From a virus, in the IMG/VR virus record IMGVR_UViG_3300032046_000073, positions 1 to 41,078 of that record: a DNA stretch of 41,078 nt; one strand, 5' to 3'. The position numbers and the translations under genes were made by a program. The notes beneath the pieces were generated by a model. The model was not told the DNA's origin, searched no databases, and worked only from the letters and a program-made list of their open reading frames with translations. Shown here one piece after another: positions 12,910-21,406 of the stretch (the first letter of the stretch is position 1; each line of letters opens with the position of its first letter).

Positions 12910-13245
12910 TTAATCCTCCATATATTCTTTGGCTACATTCGCGACCGCTCTTATAAAAGCACCCTTCTTATTTACCTTTTTATCCATTTCTTCGTTACCG
13001 TGGCTTTTACCATCCATTTCAATCGCTTGTCCGCCTAAAACGTGAAAAGAAGCCCGGACTTCTTCTTTTTGATTGGGGTTATACATATTTCCTTTATTGA
13101 TTGAAACCATCTCAACCGAAAGTTTGACGATGTAAGACTTCCCCACATCCCAATCCTTAATTGCCGGGATTAGGTGTTCGGAAATCTCTAATGTTGAGGG
13201 ATTCTCTTTTTCGACTTTTGGCACGACACTTTGTTCTAATTCCAT
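12910..13245 (-). CDS. Hypothetical protein (111 aa)
   Basis: GGAAAA upstream of ATG 13245. The middle has beta strands (SYIVKLSVEMVSINKG, VRASFHVLGGQAIEM) and the end a helix (GAFIRAVANVAKEYMED). It lies beside the plus-strand RNA unit; an isolated TATAAT at 13268-13263 could promote it. No family recognised. Confidence 0.55.
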   Translation of the reverse strand: MELEQSVVPKVEKENPSTLEISEHLIPAIKDWDVGKSYIVKLSVEMVSINKGNMYNPNQKEEVRASFHVLGGQAIEMDGKSHGNEEMDKKVNKKGAFIRAVANVAKEYMED

Positions 13246-13274
13246 TTTTTCCTTTCTAAATGATTATACATCAC

Positions 13275-13303
13275 TTGACAAAAATTTATGTTTGTGATAT
13301 AAT
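13275..13303 (+). promoter_or_regulatory. Consensus plus-strand promoter of the structured RNA
   Basis: TTGACA (13275-13280), 17 bp, TATAAT (13298-13303), with TGA directly before the -10 (extended). It is the strongest promoter on the plus strand and points against all neighbouring genes. No ribosome site follows for more than 400 nt. Confidence 0.9.
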
Positions 13304-13309
13304 AAATTA

Positions 13310-13720
13310 TGAAAATTTAGTTAGCTGTGAGAAGTTCGTACGAGCTTCAGGAAATTGGCTCGCATGGTCGGCTCACAGCTAACATGCGAGCCTTTTTAAT
13401 ACGCTAACAAGAGAAGAACTCGGTTTAGCAAGTCGTAGGAGAATGTGAGAGTAGGGGTTGACTACTAAGCTGGCTCTCACAGACTGGGAAACGACTTTAA
13501 AGAAGCACCTGAAGCTCGGAATTCTCTTTTAGCATTTACAAGTTAATGTTACGAAATCTAAGTTGGAAATCATCCAGAATGAAACTTATAAAGTAGAAAA
13601 CTTGTCAAAAGAATTTTTAAGTAGCCCAGTAAAAACGGCAGTCTCACCTTCTCCGTCAAACCTGATGGGGAAGGGGGGTATTGGCAGCAAGTAGTAAATT
13701 GGTTAATTAAAATAAGTTAA
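13310..13720 (+). ncRNA. Large, highly structured non-coding RNA
   Basis: No ORF of note, but many long perfect complementarities. S1 13321-13331 with 13372-13382 (11 bp); S2 13341-13351 with 13508-13518 (11 bp); S3 13357-13366 with 13383-13392 (10 bp, then TTTTT); S4 GCTAA-c-AAGAGAA 13403-13415 with 13522-13533 (12 bp, one bulge); S5 13430-13436 with 13491-13497; S6 13445-13451 with 13474-13480; S7 13538-13544 with 13599-13605; S8 13647-13658 with 13663-13674 (12 bp, AACC loop); ACTGGG 13483-13488 with CCCAGT 13625-13630. S1 and S3 interleave as a pseudoknot, and S2 crosses S1 and S3. Size and ornate pairing recall phage-associated large RNAs such as ROOL or GOLLD, but I cannot assign a family. 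3' end uncertain. Confidence 0.85.
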
Positions 13721-13729
13721 GGTGCGAAT

Positions 13730-13903
13730 ATGAACAAATGGCGGCAGGCAATTAAAGAAAATATCTTATTGATTATCATATCTCTAATTGTGATTATAAT
13801 TTTATTTGTTATTTTTAATGAATCTGATCTCTTTCCCTTTGCTTTACTCATATTTCTTTGTGGACTTTTTCTTGGACTCAATCCTTGGAAAAGAATACTT
13901 TAA
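13730..13903 (+). CDS. Small membrane protein, only plus-strand gene (57 aa)
   Basis: ATG 13730 follows AAGGTG. MNKWRQAIKENILLIIISLI starts a first helix (LLIIISLIVIIILFVIF); a polar NESDLF turn leads to a second (FALLIFLCGLFLGL), ending NPWKRIL. It abuts the stop of the convergent 1260-residue gene. It is probably co-transcribed with the structured RNA. Function unknown. Confidence 0.65.
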   Translation: MNKWRQAIKENILLIIISLIVIIILFVIFNESDLFPFALLIFLCGLFLGLNPWKRIL

Positions 13904-16900
13904 TTATTTTTTATAATATTTCTTAAATAATCTTTCTCTTACTTTTTTTCTATTATTATCTACAATTTTCTTAACCTCATCTTCTAATTCAGATGGAGAC
14001 AATTCTCTTAAATAACCTATTCTTCCTTCTAATTCTTTCTTAATAGCTTGGCCAGATTGCTCTAAATATTGATCATATTCCTCTGGTGATAATTTTGTCT
14101 TAGCAATATTTGTTGAAGGAAAACCAATATCCACTCCTGCTTTTCTTAATATATCTTCTAATGGACTGACTTGTTCTGTAGTTGGAAAAAATGGAATACC
14201 AGTTGCTCTTTGTCCTGTTATCGGTTCTCCAAAAGCATTTCGTTTTGGTATCAACCCTTCAGTAACTCCATATCTTTGTTTGAGCATCTCGGGCAAAGTT
14301 TTTGTTTTGTAAATTTCTGGTTTAAATAATCTCATTGTTTGACTGACAATCCCAGGTGAAGCGAATGATGATACTGTTCTATTGAACCAATTTAATCCTT
14401 CTTGTTCTGGACTATCTAATGCATTAAATAGATTACTGATTCCTTGTAAATAACTTTGGTCTAATAAACTATTACCTACTTTAAAGGCAATCTCTGCAAT
14501 ATCTTTACTTTCTATTGCTTTCTCTTTTTTCTTGTATAATTCGTAGGCATTTCCGACCATTGATAAAGGAATATTAACAGGATTAATATTTTGGTAAGAA
14601 TACCATTTATTGCCTATTTTGATTGAGTTCGGTTGCCAGCCAGTTCGATATAGGGCATCTCTTTCTGCTGCATCCAATGATCTACCACTACCAGAGATTC
14701 TATCTTGCATAGCATAAGTTGCCAACCCCGCTAATGTTAATGAACCGAGTGTAGCTCTGGCAATAGCCATATTTCTTTCTCTGATTGTTTCTCTTCCTAA
14801 TTTGAGAAATCCTAATGGGCCTGCTTCCAATCCTTGCTTCATAATATTAGAAGGGGTTTGAATAAAAGGAATGACAAATTTAGTTGGTTTAAAAGAATTG
14901 GTTAAATCAGACAAAGCAGCCGTTGCTTTATCTGGTGCGGTTTGGAATACTCCCCTTGCGCCATATTTATTAGCTGCTTCCATCATTTCTATTGTTGGAT
15001 TTTTAATAAGTTCAGCTATTCTATTATTTAATGCAGTACCTTTTAATCCTTCTTTTTGAGCTATCTCTGTAGCCTTCCCCCACAATTCACGACTTTTAAA
15101 GACTGACCTAAAAATTTCATCTGAGGCAGTTAATAATCTTGTTGGCAGATTGACAATAGTTCCTAATTTCCCTTTTATTGCTTGTGGCCTTCTTATTTCC
15201 AACATTGCCGCTGATTCCGCTTTATATCCGTGCTGTAAGGCATATAGACCTTTTTTAATACCTTCCTGTAATCCCCTAAATCCACCGACAAAAGTGTTAA
15301 TAGATTCTTTCACAGCACCCTTTTTACCAATGACAGAAATAGGTTGAGCCGCAGTTTCAAATGCTAAATTGGTAGTATTGCCGATTATATTGCGTAAATG
15401 TGTAATTGGTCCAGACAAAATAGAATTATACCATAATTCTTCTATATAATCAGTAAATTTTGGTTTATGCAGATTTCTGATAAAATCATAAATTCCTTCT
15501 GTATCAGTCGGGTCAAAAGAAGCAAGTTTTTTTGCCATATCTTCTGTAAATTCTCTACCACCAAGTGATTTTAATACTTTATTCATCATTGCTTCATCTT
15601 TTGTCTGTAGAGCTTTAGAAGTAGATTTTAGAATATTTAAAGTTCTGCCAGCTTCCGCTCTTGCGCCCATTTGAATCTGCTGTAATCCAGCCTGTTCTAT
15701 TGTCGCTTGTTGCAGTTTAAGCAAATTTTCAGTGTTATTTTGTCCTTTCAAATAAATTAGATCTTTTAATTGAGCTACTTCTTCCGCCTTACCGCCGGCC
15801 ACCATATCTAATCGTTTTAATTCTTCGGCATTAAACGCCTTACCTTTAGGAGTCTTCATAAATGTTTCTATGGTTTTAGATGATCTTTCTGCGCTTTGGG
15901 TAGTTTCTGCCCAAGTTTTTACTCCTCTGGTTTGTTTAGCTAAATCATCCCAATTTTCAAGCCAAGTATTTTGATATTGGCTCTTGGCCTCTGGGGTTAA
16001 ATCAAGTTTATTCATTCGTATATTGCCAATAAATCCTTCTTTACTAATAGGTGCAGGCAATCCACCCAATTTAGATAAACCTGTTTTCTGTCCAGTTATA
16101 CTTTGCACCACTTCTGGTAACTCTACTTTCGGTTTTACTTCAGGTATAACAGATGGTTTTACTTTAGCCCCCTCTCCTACTTTAGCCCCCCCACTGACGG
16201 GAGGGGAATAGGAATTATTAAAAGTCCTTTTTTCATCTTGGAGTTTGTAAATTTGTTTCTGTAAGTTTGTTTCTGTATTTTTCTCAACATTTGTTAAAAA
16301 TCTATAATTACCAGTTTTATTATCATAGAATGATGAATTTAAACTTTCACTTGGAGTAAACTTTAACTTACTTTTTAATTGTGTTATTTGTCTGTTAAAA
16401 TCATCTATTTTATTTGCAAAATTTTTATCATAGGTTACTTTATCTACTCCCCCCACCTCTCCTGGCTTTAGGGATTGATTGAATTTATTAAATGATTTTT
16501 GAGCTTCTGGATAAATTTTAAAGAAATCTTGACGATTTAATTCTTTTGCTTCACCAATTGGCCCGGAGTCTAAGTGTAATACTTTTTTGCCTTTTGTTTG
16601 AATAAGATTTTCAACTTCATCTTTGAAAAAAGATTGTTCTTTTGGTGATAACGAAGTATAGATTCTACCAGTGGGAGTATCTACCGCCAGTCTTGCCACC
16701 TCTGGTTTCGGAGCCACCACCTCTGGCATTTCCGCTTTTGGTTTGACTTCTGGTATGACTGGTTCAGGAAGTTTTTTAGTGGGTTTAGTAATTTCTTTTA
16801 TCACCTGTTCTTCAATTTGATTAACAGTTCCTGCTCCTATTTTAGTTTTGGAAGCCCATTTCATAAACCCTGGTATTGGGGAAAACAAAGTCCACAGACC

Positions 16901-17686
16901 AGCTTCTTTAGCAACATCTTTAACAGTGGGCATTTCACCCTCAATCGCTTTTTCCTGGACCTCAAAAGTTGTACCAGCGGCTGCCATACCAGGTGCTCTG
17001 GTTGCCGTAGACCTTACTGCCCTCATAAGAAGACCTGTTGCTTGGGGAATTTTTGTAGCGATTTTAGCAGTTATAGCTTCCTCTGCTAACCCTGGAATAT
17101 AAAATTCTGGGGCCATACCAGCCATAGTTCCCGCACCTCGTGCTACTTTTTCTGCAGTAGTCTTTGGAGAAACCCCAACGGTTGAAGGAAAAACTTCTGC
17201 TGGGGTTTTAAATTGAGGTTTTATTTCTTCCCCAGGTGCAGGAGCATGAGCAACACTAACAGGCGATAATGATTGTGCTACATTAGTCAATCGTTCTAAT
17301 GCTCCTCCAGTAAATTGACGAGTCCCTTCCTCAATTACGGATGGAAGCTCTTTTAAAACTGCTCTTACGGTTGGTTGAGGCTCTCCCGGAATTCCCACAA
17401 CCGCAGTTTTGGCTTTCTGATATGCTTTTGAGACATTTTGTGGTGATATAGCTTGAGTAAATCTATCAGCAAAGTTTAATTTCGGGCTTTGTATCATTCT
17501 TTGAAACCAAGATTGTTGTTGAGGTTGAAATTGGGTTGGCTGAGGAGCGGGTGTTATTGTGGCCTGAGTCGTTCCAACGCCAGTATATCCCCGACTACCA
17601 ATAACGCCCAACCTGCCAGAAGGTCTTTCATAGGTTGCTTCTTCTTCATCTTCTTTTCGCCGGCTAATCACGCCTAATCTCGCCAT
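13904..17686 (-). CDS. Large virion/ejection-type protein (1260 aa)
   Basis: The N-terminal ~650 residues are Pro/Lys-rich and variable (PTQFQPQQQSWFQRM; three related PEVKPK linker segments at about 310, 515 and 525). The C-terminal half holds the pattern ELWYNSILSGPITHLRNIIG and GNTTNLAFE, typical of a domain recurrent in giant phage polyvalent or virion proteins (I believe LPD38), followed by a hydrophobic stretch (ATLGSLTLAGLATYAM) and a basic C-terminus. In podoviruses such long proteins beside the tail genes are usually packaged and ejected with DNA. The assignment rests on size, position and the LSGP motif. It ends against the convergent plus-strand gene. Confidence 0.65.
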   Translation of the reverse strand: MARLGVISRRKEDEEEATYERPSGRLGVIGSRGYTGVGTTQATITPAPQPTQFQPQQQSWFQRMIQSPKLNFADRFTQAISPQNVSKAYQKAKTAVVGIPGEPQPTVRAVLKELPSVIEEGTRQFTGGALERLTNVAQSLSPVSVAHAPAPGEEIKPQFKTPAEVFPSTVGVSPKTTAEKVARGAGTMAGMAPEFYIPGLAEEAITAKIATKIPQATGLLMRAVRSTATRAPGMAAAGTTFEVQEKAIEGEMPTVKDVAKEAGLWTLFSPIPGFMKWASKTKIGAGTVNQIEEQVIKEITKPTKKLPEPVIPEVKPKAEMPEVVAPKPEVARLAVDTPTGRIYTSLSPKEQSFFKDEVENLIQTKGKKVLHLDSGPIGEAKELNRQDFFKIYPEAQKSFNKFNQSLKPGEVGGVDKVTYDKNFANKIDDFNRQITQLKSKLKFTPSESLNSSFYDNKTGNYRFLTNVEKNTETNLQKQIYKLQDEKRTFNNSYSPPVSGGAKVGEGAKVKPSVIPEVKPKVELPEVVQSITGQKTGLSKLGGLPAPISKEGFIGNIRMNKLDLTPEAKSQYQNTWLENWDDLAKQTRGVKTWAETTQSAERSSKTIETFMKTPKGKAFNAEELKRLDMVAGGKAEEVAQLKDLIYLKGQNNTENLLKLQQATIEQAGLQQIQMGARAEAGRTLNILKSTSKALQTKDEAMMNKVLKSLGGREFTEDMAKKLASFDPTDTEGIYDFIRNLHKPKFTDYIEELWYNSILSGPITHLRNIIGNTTNLAFETAAQPISVIGKKGAVKESINTFVGGFRGLQEGIKKGLYALQHGYKAESAAMLEIRRPQAIKGKLGTIVNLPTRLLTASDEIFRSVFKSRELWGKATEIAQKEGLKGTALNNRIAELIKNPTIEMMEAANKYGARGVFQTAPDKATAALSDLTNSFKPTKFVIPFIQTPSNIMKQGLEAGPLGFLKLGRETIRERNMAIARATLGSLTLAGLATYAMQDRISGSGRSLDAAERDALYRTGWQPNSIKIGNKWYSYQNINPVNIPLSMVGNAYELYKKKEKAIESKDIAEIAFKVGNSLLDQSYLQGISNLFNALDSPEQEGLNWFNRTVSSFASPGIVSQTMRLFKPEIYKTKTLPEMLKQRYGVTEGLIPKRNAFGEPITGQRATGIPFFPTTEQVSPLEDILRKAGVDIGFPSTNIAKTKLSPEEYDQYLEQSGQAIKKELEGRIGYLRELSPSELEDEVKKIVDNNRKKVRERLFKKYYKK

Positions 17687-17696
17687 TTATTTCTCC

Positions 17697-18464
17697 CTAA
17701 AAGTAACCTTCTTCTTCATAAGGACTACGAATATCATAGACCATTTTTTTAATTTCTTCTCTGGTGAGTCCTAATGGTAGATAATGTTCATAGAGAGCGG
17801 GGAGTAGTTCATTTTCCGTCCAACCCTCAGTTGGGGTAGCTTTAATTTCTGATACCCAATATTCAAAATTATCAGAAATATCTTGTTTTAAATCATCTTT
17901 CGGTTTTGCTTGAGTTGTTTTCTTAGTTCCACCTCCACTTGATCTTGCCGCCGCTCTGGCAAAATCCTCTGCCCTTTCTCTCTGACGAGTTTCTTCAGCG
18001 ATTCTATTTTCTTCTTGTCTCCTGGCCTCTTGTTCCCTACTTAAAGCTCTTGAATAAGCAGATTCCGTAAATCCTAATCCTGTGGCGGCTCTACTGGTTT
18101 CTGCTCCATACATCGCCGTTGCACTTGCTGTAGCCACACCTAACGCCTCTGCTCTCATCGCCAGTTCACTTCTAATATCAGCTATAGGAGCATATGCTTG
18201 CGCCACATCTTGTGCCACAAATCTATTTCTGGCATAAGGATCCCAAATGTTTTTATTCTTTTCTAATGCCGTGGCCCCAGCAGAAACATAGCTTTTTAAA
18301 AGATCAGCTTCTTCTCTTCGTAAATTGGCAGTCTCCGCCCCGCCGGCTCTTTGCCATTCTTCAGAGATGATAGATGGAAGTCTCCCCGCCCCCTCTAATC
18401 GAGAAAGATAATTTTTTTGCTGGCGTTCTAATTCGGTTTCTAATTCTTGAGTATTTGTGGCCAT
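17697..18464 (-). CDS. Helical virion-associated protein (255 aa)
   Basis: Start at ATG 18464 (AGGAG, 6 nt spacing); the frame is open further upstream but would overlap the previous gene. Long Ala/Glu/Arg-rich helices (RREEADLLKSYVSAGATALE, LSREQEARRQEENRIAEETR) suggest coiled coil, then a Gly/Lys linker (SSGGGTKKTTQAKPK) and an acidic end. It sits between two presumed ejection or internal virion genes and is likely another internal virion protein. Confidence 0.6.
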   Translation of the reverse strand: MATNTQELETELERQQKNYLSRLEGAGRLPSIISEEWQRAGGAETANLRREEADLLKSYVSAGATALEKNKNIWDPYARNRFVAQDVAQAYAPIADIRSELAMRAEALGVATASATAMYGAETSRAATGLGFTESAYSRALSREQEARRQEENRIAEETRQRERAEDFARAAARSSGGGTKKTTQAKPKDDLKQDISDNFEYWVSEIKATPTEGWTENELLPALYEHYLPLGLTREEIKKMVYDIRSPYEEEGYF

Positions 18465-18472
18465 TTTAACTC

Positions 18473-19318
18473 CTATTTTAACCCGTATAAATATTTGCTT
18501 AATAAATTTTGCCAAGTTTGTTTTTGTTCTTGATATGGGTCCCAAATGGTTGTTTGATATACACCACGTCTTTGATTTTGAAGCATTTCGCTAGTGGATT
18601 TAGTAGATTCTTCGTATGCCCGACCGAAGGCAGTATTCTGTCTTTGACTGACTTCAGATAATTTCTGCTCCCCCACTTGTCTTAATCCCGATTGCGGCCC
18701 CCCAGTAATACCCGTAGGAGTATCTGTTGTATAGCTTAATCCAGTTGTCGGGTCAATTTGGGCCGTAGGAGTAGTTGCCGCCGCACCCCAGAGTCCTCTG
18801 CGAGAAAATCCCTGCCTTGCATTTTGGAGAGCAGTTTTATATTCTTCCCCTGATTCTGTCGCCTTCTCTTGAAAATAAGGCCTATCTGTTTCTCTTGCAG
18901 TTCTCCAGTCTGCCGCTTCTTCTTCGGGAGTGTATTGATAACTGCTTGGACGTTTTGGCTCCATAGAATACCAATCACGGTAAGCCTTTCTATAAGGAGC
19001 AGTTTGTCCTTCAGGAGAACCTGAAAGGATTTCTCTCAAATTTGCTTCACTGCCGCCACTTTGAAGATAATTGATATAATTTTGGAGACCACCAACGTCA
19101 GGATTCCTGTAAAGAATATCTTTATAAGCTTTGGTTACTATGGCTTTGTAATTAGTCCCACCTCCGCCAGTTTTACTCTTGTATTCTGCTGATTGTCTGA
19201 TTGCATTCTCTATTTCCGATTGACTTAAATCATTGTAAGAAGCAATTCCAGAAGGGTCTGGGGCTCTACCAAGTAATTTCTTGTAAGCGGCTTTGATAGC
19301 TGATGATGCTTTAGCCAT
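18473..19318 (-). CDS. Virion protein with two DUF4214-like repeats (281 aa)
   Basis: Two copies of the Y-x-x-(L/I)-L-x-R-x-P-D-x-x-G motif: AAYKKLLGRAPDPSGIASYN and KAYKDILYRNPDVGGLQNYI, each followed by a helix, as in DUF4214 repeats. The remainder is Gln/Arg/Tyr-rich and helical. It is the first gene after the leader-hairpin promoter at 19328-19378 and starts the block of internal virion genes. Confidence 0.65.
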   Translation of the reverse strand: MAKASSAIKAAYKKLLGRAPDPSGIASYNDLSQSEIENAIRQSAEYKSKTGGGGTNYKAIVTKAYKDILYRNPDVGGLQNYINYLQSGGSEANLREILSGSPEGQTAPYRKAYRDWYSMEPKRPSSYQYTPEEEAADWRTARETDRPYFQEKATESGEEYKTALQNARQGFSRRGLWGAAATTPTAQIDPTTGLSYTTDTPTGITGGPQSGLRQVGEQKLSEVSQRQNTAFGRAYEESTKSTSEMLQNQRRGVYQTTIWDPYQEQKQTWQNLLSKYLYGLK

Positions 19319-19327
19319 AGTTATCCT

Positions 19328-19378
19328 TTCAAAAAACCCAAGTTTTGCGACTTGAGTTCTTCTCTTTGTCTTATTATA
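19328..19378 (-). promoter_or_regulatory. Extended -10 promoter with immediate leader hairpin (module C)
   Basis: TGATATAAT (TATAAT at 19378-19373), then within a few nt a mini-hairpin GAG-AAGAA-CTC (19364-19354), overlapping a terminator-like stem AACTCAAGT/ACTTGGGTT followed by TTTTTT. The ribosome site and ATG of the gene at 19318 come right after. Compare modules at 30735 and 33946. Confidence 0.7.
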
Positions 19379-19400
19379 TCATATTTTGTAAAATTATTTT

Positions 19401-19844
19401 TTATGCCCCAGGATCGGCGAAGATGTAGTATTTGTAAATTATTGATTTTGTATTAAAAGCGAATGTCTTACCCGATCCGGTCTTTTTTATACTTAGCCGG
19501 AAAACAATATTGGTCGAATCGGTATAGGCGGTAAAAGCAGCCTCCGTATAATTTCCCATAAAAATATCTCCATTAAATAAATATAAAGGTAAAATAGAAT
19601 AGGGACTCGCAATATAATTAAAATTAAAATAAGTTATAAACGCTGGTGTGTAATCAAATCCGTGAGCAACAGTTCCTAATGTATAATTATTTGTCTCGGC
19701 ATAATTGGTTGTAAAATTAAATGTCAATGTCCCAACTTTAGCGATTTTAAGCATAGAATATTTAGTTGTAAAAACTAACTGATCATCTGTTGCAGTCTTA
19801 ACATCTACTCCATCTTTTGAAATTTTTAATCCATAATTCGCCAA
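19401..19844 (-). CDS. Tail-fibre/receptor-binding repeat protein (147 aa)
   Basis: Start codon TTG at 19844 with AGGAG. It opens with the repeat signature NYGLKISKDGVDVKTATDDQ, also present twice in the next gene, then a beta-sandwich-like segment (HGFDYTPAFITYFNF, IIYKYYIFADPGA). The Y-G-x-K-x-S-x-x-G-x-D-V-K-T-A motif is typical of short phage virion surface proteins. Probably exposed on the tail. Confidence 0.65.
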   Translation of the reverse strand: MANYGLKISKDGVDVKTATDDQLVFTTKYSMLKIAKVGTLTFNFTTNYAETNNYTLGTVAHGFDYTPAFITYFNFNYIASPYSILPLYLFNGDIFMGNYTEAAFTAYTDSTNIVFRLSIKKTGSGKTFAFNTKSIIYKYYIFADPGA

Positions 19845-19852
19845 GATAACTC

Positions 19853-20602
19853 CTAAAAAGATGGGTCTTTAAATATTACACACGCATATTTACCAGTATA
19901 TCCAGTCAACCCCAAAACTGTTGTCGTTGTCGTTATTGATATTGAACTATCGGTAGCGTTCGTTACCATCTGCCATCTTGTAGCGGGGTCAAGTAATAAA
20001 TACCATAATACCATTGGCACATATCCAAGATTGTGAGTTATGGTTGTATTACCAGCTACTCCGGGCAAATCACCAGTAGTTATTGAATGGACGATATGCA
20101 ATCTCGCCTCTTCGCCCGCTGCTTTTCTACCAGAGGTCATAATAAGATTTTTAACCGTAGCAGTTTTTACATCATAAGTTGATTTAGATGCCTTTACTCC
20201 ATAATCCGCCACCTGTGTTCCTTGTGATGTTGCGGTCGTCTGAACATTCACTGGTGAATAATTCTGATTTAATTGTTCTTGAAAAATATAATAATAACCA
20301 GAAGTTAGTGGAGTAGCCCCTTGTATTAAGTTTGTGCTATTTACCAGTGGTGATGAATAATAAACCATATCTTCTAAAAATGTCGGCATTACATAACTAT
20401 TAGTACTGATACCATATACCAAAAATATCGGTACATACCCTAAGTTATGAGTAGCGATCGTCTGGCCTGCTGTTTTACCAGTAAAACTTCCTTCCATATA
20501 TATTTTAAGGTGCTTAAATGAACTATGTAAAAGCATTTCTTTATCAGCGCAGGTTTTAACATCATAACCTTGTTGTGAAACTTTTAAGCCAAAATTGCCC
20601 AT
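19853..20602 (-). CDS. Tail-fibre protein with two repeat domains (249 aa)
   Basis: Two domains, each starting N/D-Y/F-G-x-K-x-S (GNFGLKVSQQGYDVKTC and ADYGVKASKSTYDVKTA) and each holding a THNLGYVP motif (about 52 and 190). AGGAG precedes ATG 20602. With the gene at 19401 there are three repeats in a row, pointing to domain duplication. The role is inferred as tail or host contact. Confidence 0.7.
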   Translation of the reverse strand: MGNFGLKVSQQGYDVKTCADKEMLLHSSFKHLKIYMEGSFTGKTAGQTIATHNLGYVPIFLVYGISTNSYVMPTFLEDMVYYSSPLVNSTNLIQGATPLTSGYYYIFQEQLNQNYSPVNVQTTATSQGTQVADYGVKASKSTYDVKTATVKNLIMTSGRKAAGEEARLHIVHSITTGDLPGVAGNTTITHNLGYVPMVLWYLLLDPATRWQMVTNATDSSISITTTTTVLGLTGYTGKYACVIFKDPSF

Positions 20603-20610
20603 TATTTCTC

Positions 20611-20862
20611 CTAAAATCCATCTTTATAATATCCGAGAATAAGTCTATCTAAATTAGTTGACTCTTCTCTAACAATAATAGTTTTAGCATATACCGTTCC
20701 TTCCATCATCGCTGATCCGATTGCCGATCCTTCTGTCATTAAATTAAAGTCTTCACTTGTTTGATAATTAGGGTCTAAACTTTGTAAACTTCTGGTAAGG
20801 TAAGGATCATACCCTAAATTTTCGTAAGTTGGGTCTTCTTTTGCCTTAATTTCACTTGACAT
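20611..20862 (-). CDS. Hypothetical protein (83 aa)
   Basis: MSSEIKAKEDPTYENLGYDP and SEDFNLMTEGSAIGSAMMEG, ending LDRLILGYYKDGF. Its start overlaps the end of the broken HNH frame (20852). It lies within the fibre and tail genes; likely structural, not recognised. Confidence 0.55.
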   Translation of the reverse strand: MSSEIKAKEDPTYENLGYDPYLTRSLQSLDPNYQTSEDFNLMTEGSAIGSAMMEGTVYAKTIIVREESTNLDRLILGYYKDGF

Positions 20863-21397
20863 CGCCGAGCCTCTTTTCTTGAAAATATTTTATCCAATAA
20901 CTTCTATTATTATTTGTTCCCGCATGACAACTTCCACAAAGTGTAATTAAGTTATCAGGACAACAATTTTTCTTATTATAATCAATATGATGAACTATCC
21001 ACCCATTCTTACTACAAATTTGACAGACAAATTTATCTCGTTGTCTAATACTCGTTTTTAAAGTTTCTGTCTAGTCGGTAGTATATAGTAAAAAAGATAT
21101 TCCACCCTTCCATGAAGGACTATTCTCGCCACAATATTTTCCAATTCTTGCTAAACTTAATTTCTTTCTATGTTCTTCTGAAAGTTTCTTTCCTTTGTTC
21201 CAAGAGATTCTGCCCTTTAATGATATGCTCAACTTTTTCTTTGTTTCTTCTGATAAATGTTTGCCTAACGTATGACGAGAATGATTTTCACTTATTTTTT
21301 TTCTAACTATTTCCTCAACAGGTCGTCCTTTATTCCAAGGAGTATATCCTCTTTGAAAACCTTGAGTTTTTTTTCGTGGGTAAACACCTATTGGCAT
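20852..21397 (-). pseudogene. NUMOD3-HNH homing endonuclease broken by an amber codon
   Basis: The first 108 codons (MPIGVYPRKKTQGFQRGYTP, NUMOD3 motifs GKHLSEETKKKLS and GKKLSEEHRKKLS) end at a TAG (21071-21073). The same frame then continues 72 codons with an intact HNH domain: VCQICSKNGWIVHHIDYN, NLITLCGSCHAG, SYWIKYF. In the paralogue at 2227 the matching position is Trp (NWTQTLK against D-stop-TETLK), so one G-to-A change (TGG to TAG) explains the break. TAG ends other genes here, so recoding is unlikely. It is inserted between the beta-propeller gene and the gene at 20611. Confidence 0.85.
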
Positions 21398-21406
21398 ATT
21401 ATGCTC

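Noticed and set aside
21071-21073. TAG recoding (alternative genetic code)
   Set aside because: TAG serves as the terminal stop of several supported genes (6409, 5361, 36993), so one TAG in an HNH gene is better explained as a mutation.
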